DNA of 37,152 nucleotides from Armatimonadota bacterium (GCA_029547025.1 JAKPQA010000115.1:1-37152), one strand, 5' to 3'; numbered from the stretch's first letter, positions 1 through 8,643 are shown. Numbers and translations: made by a program. The notes: generated by a model from the letters alone, not told the origin.

Positions 1-704
1 GGGCCGCACAGGGGTGCGCCCAGAGGGCGCGGGGCCCCTGACCGGCCCAGTCGGCCGGAGGCTGACGGGAGCGCGGCAACCCCGGGCGCGTTGGGGGCCC
101 ACCACGCTGGGAGACGCGTGGTTCCCCCCATGGCGCCCCTCCCAAAGGCATTCGAACAACCGAGGAGGGGCCGAATGGAAGGGGCCCGCGCAGCGGGAAG
201 GGCGCCATCCGGCCCGGTGGACGGTCGCGCGTCGCACTCGGCCCTTGGGCCGGATAGGGTCCCACCGGGGGATGGGCCGGGCGGGTCTTGGTGTGTTGCG
301 GAGGGGCCACATGGGGAGGACCGTCCGGCGAAGCCGGATGGTGGGCCCCCAATGGGCCCGGGTCGACCGGAGGCCGATCGCGCCGCCTGGATGCGCTCTC
401 TGGCCCGTCGAGGGCCGTCGAGCGCCGGGCCGATTAGGGTCCCACCAGCCTTCGGCTGGTTCCCCCTATCAGGCCCCTCCGCAAGACCAGGCAGGGCGGC
501 CGGCGCGACCTTCGCGAGACAGAGTCGCCCGACCCAGAGCCGTATGTGAGCGCCTATGGGGCCAGGCCCGTGCTCGATTGCCCGCCCAGGGGAAGGACGT
601 GAGACCCCGAGGGGCGTATCCCCTGGGCGCGTGGAGCTCGCCCGCGGCCGGATCGCGAGGCTGCGGACCGACCCATCAGGAACCCGTGAGAGGTCGTGTG
701 TAAC
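1..704. other. GC-rich region without a convincing gene, with related hairpins
   Basis: Frames open here only because stop codons are rare at this GC content; their products are low-complexity Arg/Pro/Gly. The region holds three related segments around 91-129, 254-275 and 432-470, each built on GGG(G/T)CCCACC; the first and third close with TGGTTCCCCC to form hairpins. The third is a clean hairpin: ACCAGCC (444-450), loop TTC, GGCTGGT (454-460), with an outer AGGG/CCCT stem. Another hairpin is CCGTCCGGC (321-329), loop GAA, GCCGGATGG (333-341). It could be a structured non-coding RNA or decayed repeats. I could not match it to RNase P RNA, tmRNA or a riboswitch class by its conserved cores. 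Confidence 0.5.
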
Positions 705-1721
705 ATGCTATGGGTGATGCAGAGCCTGATCGACCGGGCTCGAGCCCTCCAGAAAACCCTCGTGCTGCCCGAGACACAAGACACTCGGGTGCTCCAGGCC
801 GCTGAGCTGGTACTGCGGGAGAAGCTGGCCTCCGTGGTCCTGCTCGGCAACCCGGACACCATCGCCCGGGACGCCCGCGGCGCCGGCGTGAGCGTGGACG
901 GTGCCCACATCGTGGACCCAGCCACGTCGCCGCGGCACGATTCCTACGCGGCCTTGCTGCTCGAGCGCCGCAAGCACAAGGGCATGACGGAACAGCAGGC
1001 CGACGAGCTATCCAGGGATCACCTGTACTACGCCGCGCTGATGATGGAGGCCGGCGACGCCGATGGTGCCGTGGCGGGGAGCATCGCCACCACCGGCGAT
1101 TGGCTTCGCCCGCTGCTCCAGGTCTGCGGCCCGGCGCCGGGCCTCAAGACCGTCTCGAGCTGCTTCATCATGGACATGCCCAAGGAGGAGTTCGGGGTCC
1201 GTGGCGCCCTCATCTACGCCGACGCCGGCGTGGTGATCCAACCCACGGCCGAGCAGCTGGCCGACATCGCCATCTCGGCGGCCGAAAGCGCCCGCATCTA
1301 CCTCGAGGCCGAGCCCAAGGTGGCCATGCTGTCCTTCTCGACCAAGGGCAGTGCCGAGCATGCCGATATCGACAAGGTCCGCCAGGCCACCGACCTGGTG
1401 CGGCAGCGCCGCCCCGATATCCTCGTCGATGGCGAACTCCAGGGCGATGCGGCCCTGGTCCCCTCCGTCGCCGCCCGCAAGTGCCAGGGCAGCCCCGTGG
1501 CCGGGAGCGCCAATGTGCTCGTGTTCCCCGACCTCGATGCGGGGAACATCGCTTACAAGCTCTCGGAGCGCCTGACGGGCGGCCAGGCCTATGGGCCGCT
1601 CGTCCAGGGCCTGGCCAAAGCGGGGATGGATCTGTCGCGCGGGTGCGACGCCGACGACATCCTTGGCGTGGCAGCCTGTGCCGCGCTTCGGGCCAACTTC
1701 CTGGCCCAGCCGGCGGCGTAG
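705..1721 (+). CDS. pta: Phosphate acetyltransferase (PTA_PTB family)
   Basis: Catalyses reversible transfer of acetyl between CoA and phosphate (acetyl-CoA/acetyl phosphate), the step paired with acetate kinase in cytosolic acetate metabolism. About 338 residues, the normal size of the short catalytic-domain-only form. Family hallmarks are [14 protein letters not shown] near the N-terminus, [11 protein letters not shown] mid-protein, [12 protein letters not shown], and the C-terminal [17 protein letters not shown] followed by GPLVQGL. The start is uncertain: GTG 696, ATG 705 and ATG 717 are all in frame. A GAGAGG (688-693) suits 705 best, while ATG 717 gives the most family-like N-terminus. 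No acetate kinase gene is adjacent. The next gene is convergent, with a GC-rich hairpin between them. Confidence 0.93.
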   Translation: MLWVMQSLIDRARALQKTLVLPETQDTRVLQAAELVLREKLASVVLLGNPDTIARDARGAGVSVDGAHIVDPATSPRHDSYAALLLERRKHKGMTEQQADELSRDHLYYAALMMEAGDADGAVAGSIATTGDWLRPLLQVCGPAPGLKTVSSCFIMDMPKEEFGVRGALIYADAGVVIQPTAEQLADIAISAAESARIYLEAEPKVAMLSFSTKGSAEHADIDKVRQATDLVRQRRPDILVDGELQGDAALVPSVAARKCQGSPVAGSANVLVFPDLDAGNIAYKLSERLTGGQAYGPLVQGLAKAGMDLSRGCDADDILGVAACAALRANFLAQPAA

Positions 1722-1738
1722 CCGCCCGGGGACGATCC

Positions 1739-1766
1739 GGGGCCGGGCCGCGCCACGCCCGGCCCC
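1739..1766. terminator. GC hairpin between convergent genes
   Basis: A perfect 10-bp inverted repeat GGGGCCGGGC (1739-1748) and GCCCGGCCCC (1757-1766) with an 8-nt loop lies 18 nt after the pta stop and 2 nt beyond the stop of the convergent glycosidase gene. It has no T-run, so it is a plausible bidirectional terminator or 3'-end stabiliser rather than a canonical intrinsic terminator. Confidence 0.55.
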
Positions 1767-1767
1767 G

Positions 1768-4467
1768 TCAGTCCTCCGTCTCGAAGATCAGCGCCGGATC
1801 CATCGGGAAGCGCCCGGCGCCGCGGAACAACACGGCGATCCCGTTGGCGTCGCGATCGTCCCCCACGATCCGCACGCGCACCTTCGCCTCGCCCAACCGG
1901 AGCTCGCGGAGCACCTCCCGCAGCCTCGGACCGTAGACCTTCAGCTCCACCCGGTAGCCGTAGCGCCCCGGGATGCCATGGATGTACGACAGCACTCCGT
2001 TGGCGTCCGCCGGGCAGTCGGGCAGCGTCAGCTTCCCGATCAGCACGCTGCCGAGGCGCACCTCGACATCACTCGGGAATGTCCGTTCGTCGGTCTGCTC
2101 GTCGGTCGGCCGGTACGACGCCATCTCGGCCACGAAGGTGATCCGCCTCAGACCCGCCGGAGGGATGCCCTCAGGGACGCAAGCCGACAGCGTGATCGCT
2201 CCCCGTCCGGCGCCCGCCACCAGCTCGGCAGACGAGGACCCCGAGACCGAACCATCGAGCCCGTCCATGGCCGCGCCATCGGGGCGGAACGGCACCACCA
2301 CGGCCCCCGCCGGCGGCGCGCTGCCCTCGATGTCGAATGCCAGGCATGCCCGTCCCAACAAGTGCCCCTCGGCATCCTCGAGCACCGCGCGGACCAGCGC
2401 CAGTCCGGGCTCGGCCGGCAAGCGCACCGCCATCTCGCCCAGCCCGGTCACGCGCCACGGGGGCGCCGAGACATCCATCGCCCCCTCGGTGGCCGCGATC
2501 CGCGTTCGCCCGAGCGTATCGGTGAAGTCCACCTGCCACGAAAGGCGCGCGGCCGCCCAGCGATCCGGCGAGAACAAGCTCGCCACCGCCGGAACTCGGA
2601 TCTCGGCGCCCGGGAGGACCACCTGCCCCGGCGGCGCATCCAGCACCAACACGTCGTCGGCATTGATGTCCGTGGGGTCGTAGCCAAACGACTTGGGCGT
2701 CCGGTCGTAGTTCAGGAAGCCGTTGCGCTCCCACTCGATGTCCTGGAGCTCGGTGTACACATACCCGCAGATCCGCTCGTGCCGCCTCAGTTCGTTGGTC
2801 AGGAAACGGAAACACCACGAGACATCGCGATCGCCCATGCCGGCGGAGATCCCGCCATACTCGCTGTTGAGCAGCGGCTCGTCGCCCTGGACGGCGCCGG
2901 GCACATAGTTGAAGCCCGACCCGGGATACGTGTGTGCCACGACGTTGGCGATGTGCTCGCGAGCTTCGCCGTAGTCGTTGATGTAGAAGTGCCAGCTGTT
3001 GAGGTCGGTCTCGACATGATCGTACAGGCAGGGCGAGTTGTCCTCGACCAGACGCGTGTCATCCAGCGCCCGGGCCAGCGCCACCATGCGGCGGACCCAG
3101 TCGTGCCGCTCCGGCATCTGCTTGTAGGCTTCGCCCCCGAGCCCCCAGGTCTCGTTGAACAGGCACCACGAGAAGATCGACGGGTGGTTGTAGTCTCGCG
3201 CGATCAAGTCGCGCGCCATGGCCTCCCATCGGCCCTGGGCCAAGGGACCGTAGGCCGCGCTGTCGAAGTTCGGCATGTCGCACATGAGCAGCACGCCCAT
3301 CCGGTCCGCATGATGCAGGAACACCGGATCCTCGGCCTTGATGTGGATCCGCAGCCAGTTGAAGCCGGCGTCGATGGCGGCCTGCAGATCCGCGATCATC
3401 TCATCCTCGGTGCGGAACGCGTAGACACCCCACGGGTTGAACGACTGGTCCAGCGCGCCCCTGAGGTAGACGGGGCGGTCGTTGAGCCACACATAGCGGC
3501 AATCGGTGCCCGGGAGCGGCGCCGTGAACACCTTGCGCATACCGAAGGACACCTCGACCGAGTCCACGACGACGCCATCAGCCATCACGCAGACCTGCGC
3601 CCGATAGAGCGCCGGGGCATCGATATCCCACAGGGTCACGTCGGGCAGTCCGAGCCCGACGCGAAGCACCTCTCCCACGGAGGCCGCCGCCGACACCCGA
3701 CCCGCCTCAGCCTCATCGGGATCGACCACGGTGACCTCCACCGTGGCCCCCGGTATCTCGTCGCCACCCAGCCAGATGCGGAACTCGACCGCTTCGGCGT
3801 CGACATCCGGCCGCGCGTGAACCTGCTCCACATAGCACAACCCGCGCGGCTCGAGGTAGACCGTCTGCCAAATGCCACTGGTCCGTTGGTACCAGTGGAT
3901 CTGCTTGCCCGCGGGCTGGTCGCGGTGATCCTGGGGATCCTGAGCGCGGACGGTGATGACGGCCGGGCCGGTCTCCCCCAGCGCGCCGGTGATGTCGAAG
4001 CCAAAGGGCGTGTAGCCGCCCTCGTGCTCGCCCAGCCGGATGCCGTTGACGAACACCGTCGCGTGATGGTCGACGGCGCCGAAGTTCAGGAACACGGGGC
4101 GGCCGCGCCAGCTCTCCGGGATCGTCACCGTGCGACGGTACCAACCGATGGTGTGCCTCTCGGCCGTGCGGTAGTTGTCCATGCCGACGCCGCCCGGGTC
4201 GAGGTAGGCCTCGCGGACGAGGAACTCCTCGTTCCAGTCGCGCCGCTCACGGTCCTGACCCCATGCCGCCGGACTCTCCCAGGGAAACGGAACCAGCAGC
4301 GTCGTCGGGAACGCCTCGTTGGGCCGATGCTGCCACTCGGCGCCCAACCCCTCGTCGCCCGGGTCGAAGGCAAACAGCCAGGGACCGTTCAGGTTGAGCC
4401 AGTCACGCCCCTCCTCGCGGCCGCGGCGCAGATCGGGCCTCGGGTACTCCGGTCGTGGAATGCGCAT
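1768..4467 (-). CDS. Glycoside hydrolase family 2 (beta-galactosidase/beta-glucuronidase-like)
   Basis: A retaining glycosidase of 899 residues, probably acting on beta-linked galactosides, glucuronides or mannosides; the exact substrate cannot be read from the sequence. The N-terminal jelly-roll sugar-binding domain (about 25-215) contains WYRRTVTIP, FVNG and YTPFGFDIT. An immunoglobulin-like middle domain (about 216-320) leads to the TIM barrel (about 325-600), which begins RPVYLRGALDQ. The acid/base is in CLFNET (Asn438-Glu439) and the nucleophile in LLNSEYGG (Glu536), the usual order and spacing for the family. A C-terminal beta-rich extension fills residues 600-899. No signal peptide is visible, suggesting a cytoplasmic enzyme fed by sugar import. 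The stop is TGA. Confidence 0.93.
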   Translation of the reverse strand: MRIPRPEYPRPDLRRGREEGRDWLNLNGPWLFAFDPGDEGLGAEWQHRPNEAFPTTLLVPFPWESPAAWGQDRERRDWNEEFLVREAYLDPGGVGMDNYRTAERHTIGWYRRTVTIPESWRGRPVFLNFGAVDHHATVFVNGIRLGEHEGGYTPFGFDITGALGETGPAVITVRAQDPQDHRDQPAGKQIHWYQRTSGIWQTVYLEPRGLCYVEQVHARPDVDAEAVEFRIWLGGDEIPGATVEVTVVDPDEAEAGRVSAAASVGEVLRVGLGLPDVTLWDIDAPALYRAQVCVMADGVVVDSVEVSFGMRKVFTAPLPGTDCRYVWLNDRPVYLRGALDQSFNPWGVYAFRTEDEMIADLQAAIDAGFNWLRIHIKAEDPVFLHHADRMGVLLMCDMPNFDSAAYGPLAQGRWEAMARDLIARDYNHPSIFSWCLFNETWGLGGEAYKQMPERHDWVRRMVALARALDDTRLVEDNSPCLYDHVETDLNSWHFYINDYGEAREHIANVVAHTYPGSGFNYVPGAVQGDEPLLNSEYGGISAGMGDRDVSWCFRFLTNELRRHERICGYVYTELQDIEWERNGFLNYDRTPKSFGYDPTDINADDVLVLDAPPGQVVLPGAEIRVPAVASLFSPDRWAAARLSWQVDFTDTLGRTRIAATEGAMDVSAPPWRVTGLGEMAVRLPAEPGLALVRAVLEDAEGHLLGRACLAFDIEGSAPPAGAVVVPFRPDGAAMDGLDGSVSGSSSAELVAGAGRGAITLSACVPEGIPPAGLRRITFVAEMASYRPTDEQTDERTFPSDVEVRLGSVLIGKLTLPDCPADANGVLSYIHGIPGRYGYRVELKVYGPRLREVLRELRLGEAKVRVRIVGDDRDANGIAVLFRGAGRFPMDPALIFETED

Positions 4468-4571
4468 CCAGCATCAGCCCCCGTCAGCCTCATGCTAGCA
4501 CGGGGTCCCGCGGCTGAACACCGCGGCGCGAAGCGGCCCCTGACGCCGCAAGACTCTGCGCCAACTCCCTG

Positions 4572-4600
4572 TTGACTCGGCGTAAGGGCCGCCATATACT
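4572..4600 (+). promoter_or_regulatory. Sigma-70-type promoter for the pilin-like gene
   Basis: TTGACT (4572-4577) and TATACT (4595-4600) are separated by exactly 17 nt, pointing at the ATG at 4662. Just downstream is a small inverted repeat, ACTTGC (4598-4603) with GCAAGT (4614-4619), a possible operator overlapping the start of transcription. Confidence 0.75.
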
Positions 4601-4661
4601 TGCTTGCAGCACGCAAGTAATGTGCGCCAGTGCGTGTATCGTCTGCGTGGGGGGACCGAAC

Positions 4662-5297
4662 ATGCGGAAGGGCTTTACGCTGATCGAACTGCTCGTCGTC
4701 ATTGCCATTATCGCGATCCTTGCCGCGATCCTGTTTCCCGTCTTCGCGAAGGCTCGCGAGAAGGCCCGTCAGACCAGCTGCCTCAACAACGTCAAGCAAA
4801 TCGGTACCGGCATGCTCATGTACGCCCAGGACTACGACTAGGGTCTCCCTGTCGGTGTGCGCACGACTGAGAGCACGCCGGCATCGCTCTGGTGGTATGA
4901 TCTGGTCCAGCCTTACGTGAAGAACCAGCAGATCCTCGCCTGCCCCTCCCAGCCCAAGAGCCTGAACAACGGCACACTGGGCTATGGCATCAACTGCTGC
5001 ATGCTGTGCCCTCACTGGTGCGCGCCTTCCTCGCGTCCGTACCTCGGCGAGATCCCCCGGCCGGCCGACATTCTCTTCATTGCCGACTCCGCCATCTGGC
5101 TGGCCTGCTCGTGGGAGGTGGCCTGGGCCAACGTGTGTGAGGTCTCCTGTACCCCGTCGGTGCGCATCGACTCGAACACCCGCCACGTGGGGGGCAGCAA
5201 CACGCTGTTCTGCGATGGGCACGCCAAGTGGTTCAACGCCCAGACTATCGGCAACCAGGCCTGGATGGATGCCCACATCATCAACTACAAGCAGTAG
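4662..5297 (+). pseudogene. Type IV pilin-like DUF1559-class protein, interrupted by an in-frame TAG
   Basis: From ATG 4662 the sequence encodes MRKG, then [20 protein letters not shown], a textbook prepilin cleavage and methylation segment (cut before Phe, Glu5 of the mature form), then a type II pseudopilin-like helix ending MYAQDYD. A TAG follows at 4839-4841 (codon 60). The same frame then stays open without a break to 5297, giving a typical C-terminal half with GYGINCC, ADSAIW, NTRHVGGSNTLFCDGHAKWFNAQ. The paralogue at 12617-13243 has Glu at the equivalent place (MYAQDYDE), so a single change of GAG to TAG explains the break. As written, the product is a 59-residue fragment. It could be a true pseudogene, a read-through gene or a base-call error. 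Confidence 0.85.
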
Positions 5298-5401
5298 CTC
5301 GACCGAAGCCCATCGGGCAGCCGGGGGGGGCGAGCGCACCGACTCCGCCGCCTCCCCACGCGGCTGCTGCACACTGGGAACGCCCCTCGGGAGGACAGCT
5401 G

Positions 5402-5596
5402 ATGACTCGCTCGGCGAAGGTTATCATGAGTGCGCTACTTGCTACGGCATTCGCGGTGATGCTGCTGGCGTGTGGCTGCGGCAAGAAGGGCGGCGAGCCC
5501 ACCCGCGAACCCACCACTGCCGACTATGCCAAGAAGGCTGAGGCCCTCAAGGCATCGGGTGTGCAGAAGCCGTGGATGACCAAGAAGGGTCAGTAG
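5402..5596 (+). CDS. Small putative lipoprotein
   Basis: A 64-residue protein with a signal-peptide-like start (MTRSAKVIMSALLATAFAVM), a lipobox LLAC and a charged tail rich in Lys, Glu and Pro ending KKGQ. GGGAGGA at 5389-5395 is correctly placed before ATG 5402; an internal ATG at 5429 is an alternative. It follows the broken pilin-like gene by about 100 bp and precedes the ROK regulator by 37 bp, so the three may be co-transcribed. The tail has no domain that I recognise. Small lipoproteins often follow pilin-like genes in this kind of genome (inference). Confidence 0.7.
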   Translation: MTRSAKVIMSALLATAFAVMLLACGCGKKGGEPTREPTTADYAKKAEALKASGVQKPWMTKKGQ

Positions 5597-5633
5597 CCGC
5601 CCGTCCAGCAACCCATCACGGAGAGCCTCACCC

Positions 5634-6815
5634 ATGGCCGTCTCAGGCAAACGCACAGCCAGCAACGCGCTCGCGGTCCGGTCCGCCAACCTCCTGGCGG
5701 TCCTGGCCTGCCTGCGCGACGGCCGCGCCATGAGCACCCCGGACCTGGGTGAGGCTCTCCAGCTCCACCTCTCCACCGTCACCCGCCTGATGGCCGTCCT
5801 GCGCCGCGCGGGGCTGGTCGAGCCCGAGCGCGGCGCGAACTCGTCGCCCGCTGTCGGCCGCCCGCCCACGCACTGGCGAATGGTCCGCGATGCGGGCTAC
5901 GCGCTGGGCCTGGCGCTCCATCCGGGGCGAGTGAGCGGCGTCGTCACCGACCTGACCGGGCACCGCCTGTCCTGCGAGGCGGCGACCTTCGACCCCCACC
6001 TCCGCCCACGCGATCTGCCTCACGCGCTCACCCAGTTCGTGGACCGGCTGCTGCGAGGGCTGGACCGGGAGCGGGTCCTGGGGCTGGGCTGCGCGGCCTC
6101 AGGCGTGGTCGACCCGGCGACCGGCGTCCTGCTCCTCTCGGGAGCACTGCTGTCGGACGACGATGTGCCGGTGGTGGACTTCCCACTTCGCGACTACCTG
6201 GCCGAGCTCTTTCCCTGGCCGGTGCATGTGGCCAACGACGCCAACGTGGGTGGCCTGGCCGTGTTCAAGCGGCTCGTGCGCCAGGGGCAGATCCCGCCCG
6301 ACGGCTCCCTGTTCTACGCCATGGCCGTAGACGATCTGTGGGGCTTCGGGTGCGGCCTCGTCGTGCGAGGCGTACCCTATGCCGGCGCCCACGGCGCCGC
6401 CGGCGAGATCATCCACCCCCGCCTGACCCTGTGGCGCCCGCCGCCGGAGGGGCTCGCAACCCAGGCCCTCGCCGGCGACGCCGAGAGCATGCGAGCCATC
6501 ATGGGCTACCTCGTGCCTGTCATCGAGCACTTGGCCGCACTGGCCGTGTCCCTGGACCCGGACCGCATCGTCCTCGGCGGGGCCTTCGCCACCGTGGGCG
6601 ACCCGTTCCGGTCCGAGTTCGAGCGCGTCCTTCGGACGACGCTACCTTTTGACTCATTCCTGACCGGCATCTCGCGTGCCGGGGTCCTCATGGATCCCCT
6701 CTGGCCCGACACGGTAGCCGTCGGCGCCGCTGAGACCGTCCTCGATGGCCTCTTCGAGCCCCAGGCCAACGGCGAGCCCACGGCTCTGGTCCGCATGGCC
6801 CTCGAGGCCGGATAG
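5634..6815 (+). CDS. ROK-family transcriptional regulator
   Basis: A 393-residue protein with an N-terminal winged helix-turn-helix (about 16-62: RSANLLAVLACLRDGRAMSTPDLGEALQLHLSTVTRLMAVLRRAGLVE is the typical NagC/XylR pattern), then GRPP and the ROK sugar-kinase-like fold. Visible ROK elements are ANDANVGGLA (200-209), containing the catalytic-type Asp202, and GAHGAAGEIIH (251-261). The CXCGXXGC zinc motif common in ROK proteins is absent, and the glycine-rich phosphate-binding segment is weak, so a sugar-sensing regulator is more likely than a kinase. A GGAGAG precedes the ATG. It may control the nearby glycosidase or pilin-like genes; no operator is identified. Confidence 0.88.
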   Translation: MAVSGKRTASNALAVRSANLLAVLACLRDGRAMSTPDLGEALQLHLSTVTRLMAVLRRAGLVEPERGANSSPAVGRPPTHWRMVRDAGYALGLALHPGRVSGVVTDLTGHRLSCEAATFDPHLRPRDLPHALTQFVDRLLRGLDRERVLGLGCAASGVVDPATGVLLLSGALLSDDDVPVVDFPLRDYLAELFPWPVHVANDANVGGLAVFKRLVRQGQIPPDGSLFYAMAVDDLWGFGCGLVVRGVPYAGAHGAAGEIIHPRLTLWRPPPEGLATQALAGDAESMRAIMGYLVPVIEHLAALAVSLDPDRIVLGGAFATVGDPFRSEFERVLRTTLPFDSFLTGISRAGVLMDPLWPDTVAVGAAETVLDGLFEPQANGEPTALVRMALEAG

Positions 6816-6881
6816 GGACGGTCGTCGCCCCCGCCGCGAGCGCCGGCCGAAGCGGGCGCTCCCAAAGACCCCCCTCGCCCG

Positions 6882-6989
6882 GTGTGGAGGGTGTGGAGGG
6901 TTGTGGAGCGTTTCTGGGTATTTTCGGTCTGAACGCGGCCTCTCGCCGAAAATACCCAAGAACCCTCCACAACGCTCCACGCTCCACAC
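6882..6989. repeat. Long imperfect inverted repeat with TGTGGAG-type subrepeats
   Basis: The left arm (6882-6927) and right arm (6946-6989) are near-complementary over about 45 nt around an 18-nt loop. The inner 12 bp GGGTATTTTCGG/CCGAAAATACCC pair perfectly. The outer part is made of repeated TGTGGAG(G/C)GTT units that also repeat within each arm. It starts 66 bp after the ROK stop. It may act as a terminator, but its size and internal repetition suggest a REP- or MITE-like element. Confidence 0.75.
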
Positions 6990-7278
6990 TTCAGGTGGCG
7001 AAACCCCGCGCAAGACCAGACCTTCCCGGGACCATCGGCCAGGGGAGACGCATGAAGAGGAGTGGATCATCACCCACCCGCGTTCCTTGAGCTCCCACCC
7101 GAGTCGGGTGTGGCTCGTGGCATGCTCGCCACTGGCCTTGGCCCGGGCCGCAGACCGGTGGAGCAGGTGCGGCCCGCAGCCCGTGCGCGGGTTCAGACAT
7201 GGTCGCGGGGTCCTCGCGAGGTCCGTGGAGGGGGACAGCCGGGCAGCCGGACGGCCTTCCTTGCAAACACATGTACGC

Positions 7279-7307
7279 ATTATACCATATTATGGCATTA
7301 TAGTCAA
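7279..7307 (-). promoter_or_regulatory. Consensus sigma-70 promoter reading leftward
   Basis: On the minus strand, TTGACT (7302-7307) and TATAAT (7279-7284) are 17 nt apart, in a short AT-rich island within GC-rich DNA. No protein gene begins downstream, so it may drive a non-coding or antisense RNA through 6880-7270. Confidence 0.65.
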
Positions 7308-7431
7308 GCCGTTAAACGTGATCTAGGCGTATGCATGGCCTCCTGGGGCGGAAGGCAGCTCGACAGTGCCCGCTGGCCGGCCCAATGAGTCCTCTCCCGG
7401 AGGCGAGGCGTCGGAGAAGGGGGGGCCCGAG

Positions 7432-8643
7432 CTAGGCGTACTCCAGAAGCTTCGCGTTCACCTCCGCAAGGTCGGCGATACCGACCCCACGCTCCTGCGC
7501 CGCCGCCAGGAAGGTCGGCGGCTTGCCCACCTGGGCGAGGCTTGGCATGTTGCGCTCCTTCCGCTCCTCCTCGAGGATGGCGGTGCCGAGAGCATCGTGG
7601 GCGGCCATATCGCTCGCCACCATGATCGCGCCGGGGAAGAAGTGGGGCGAGCCCATGGGGCCGCCATCGACCACGCAGTGGGTCATGTCGCACAGGATGA
7701 GGCGGGTCTTGTCCCGGATGGCGGGAACCGAGGCCAGGTCAGCCAGGTGGTCTCTGAAGTTGCCGTGCAGCGCCGAGGGGGCTTCAACCGTGCCGTAGTG
7801 GTTCTTCATCGAGAGAGTCACACCCGACATGGCGTGGTCCTTGAGGATCGGCAGGTTCACGATCGCATCGACCCTGTCGGTGACGACGCTGGTGAGGCGT
7901 TGGTCGACGGTCCCGTGAGTGACCCGCTGACCCAAGGCATCGCCGGTGATCACGGCTTGGATGCCCCACGGTGGCTCATCCACGGGAATGCCGCAGTTGG
8001 CGATGAACCCCGCGTTCTGCTCCCAGGCGATGATGTTCTCGCGCTTCACTCCGATGCCCGTGAGGCGGTCAACCACATACGCCGACAGCGCCTCGGACGT
8101 GGACAACTCAATGCCACCGAGGCCATTCGGCTTCAAGCCGATCCTCTCATCGGAGCCAAACAGCGATCGCCAGGCCTTCTCCGCCGAATCAGCGCCGACG
8201 AACCACATCATCGCGTGGTCGATGACCTCGGCCAGGACCTGGGGATCGACGCCCGTCTCGTCGTTCCAGATCCGCGGACAGCGCGCCACGGCGACCTTGG
8301 GCCCATCGGCCACAGTGCCGGCCATGGCGACCGCTCGCGCCACCGTCTCTCGGCCATCCGTGCGGCCGTAGTTCGGGCTACGGCGCCAGCCTTGGCGCCT
8401 GGACGCGGGCCGATCGGCCGCCTCCTCGCCCTGGGCTCCGGCACTACCAGCGGCGAGGACAGCCGAGCATCCACCCAGCAGCGCGGTGGCGGTCCGGACG
8501 AACTGGCGGCGGCTGCTCCAGCCCGGTGCCTTCGTTGGATGGCTGGTTCTGACCGAGATCCTTCGCGCCGCAGGCGCGGCGCTCAGGATGACACCGCTGG
8601 CAGCACGCCCGAGCGCCGTCGGCCTGCCGCAGCCAATGAGCAT
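7432..8643 (-). CDS. Tat-exported DUF362-like protein
   Basis: A 403-residue protein with a twin-arginine signal, SSRRQFVRTATALLGG (Arg45-Arg46) followed by a hydrophobic stretch and SAGAQ, so export by the Tat route in folded form is expected. The mature part resembles DUF362-domain proteins: IGLKPNGLGG, ENIIAWEQN, VDAIVNLPILKDHAMSGVTLSMKNHYGTV, then CDMTHCVVDGGP and ASDMAAHDALGTAI. The biochemical role of this family is not established; some members are linked to iron-sulfur proteins. The first 44 residues before the Tat motif are unusually long and include a dispersed repeat (8555-8595), so the true start may differ. It follows the ABC ATPase gene by 46 nt on the same strand. Confidence 0.75.
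   Translation of the reverse strand: MLIGCGRPTALGRAASGVILSAAPAARRISVRTSHPTKAPGWSSRRQFVRTATALLGGCSAVLAAGSAGAQGEEAADRPASRRQGWRRSPNYGRTDGRETVARAVAMAGTVADGPKVAVARCPRIWNDETGVDPQVLAEVIDHAMMWFVGADSAEKAWRSLFGSDERIGLKPNGLGGIELSTSEALSAYVVDRLTGIGVKRENIIAWEQNAGFIANCGIPVDEPPWGIQAVITGDALGQRVTHGTVDQRLTSVVTDRVDAIVNLPILKDHAMSGVTLSMKNHYGTVEAPSALHGNFRDHLADLASVPAIRDKTRLILCDMTHCVVDGGPMGSPHFFPGAIMVASDMAAHDALGTAILEEERKERNMPSLAQVGKPPTFLAAAQERGVGIADLAEVNAKLLEYA
8555..8595. repeat. Dispersed repeat of the GTCATCCTGAGC...GAAGGATCT type
   Basis: On the minus strand this reads GTCATCCTGAGC, a GCGCCGC/GCGGCGC hairpin with a 4-nt loop (8565-8582), then GAAGGATCTC. Related units occur at 13405-13446 and 13490-13527. It lies in frame inside the N-terminus of the DUF362-like gene. 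Confidence 0.6.

Larger units (their letters stand above)
6816..7431. other. Convergent intergenic region with palindrome and orphan promoter
   Basis: This 616-bp gap between the rightward ROK gene and the leftward DUF362-like gene has no convincing coding frame. It holds a 108-nt imperfect palindrome (6882-6989) and a consensus promoter reading leftward (7279-7307), which would drive a transcript through the palindrome into the ROK 3' end. Confidence 0.6.

Noticed and set aside
14-703. Long open frames (229 and 152 codons) at the left end
   Set aside because: Composition is Arg/Pro/Gly-rich with no domain pattern; overlapping frames are equally open because of high GC, and the region is full of hairpins.
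1-704. RNase P RNA, tmRNA or a SAM/cobalamin riboswitch
   Set aside because: GGCAACC occurs near 75, but the required conserved cores (GAGGAAAGTC for RNase P, the T-arm and tag frame for tmRNA, the riboswitch junctions) are absent.
1591-4575. A 994-codon rightward open frame opposite the glycosidase gene
   Set aside because: It is the antisense shadow of the GH2 gene, whose catalytic motifs prove the leftward frame.
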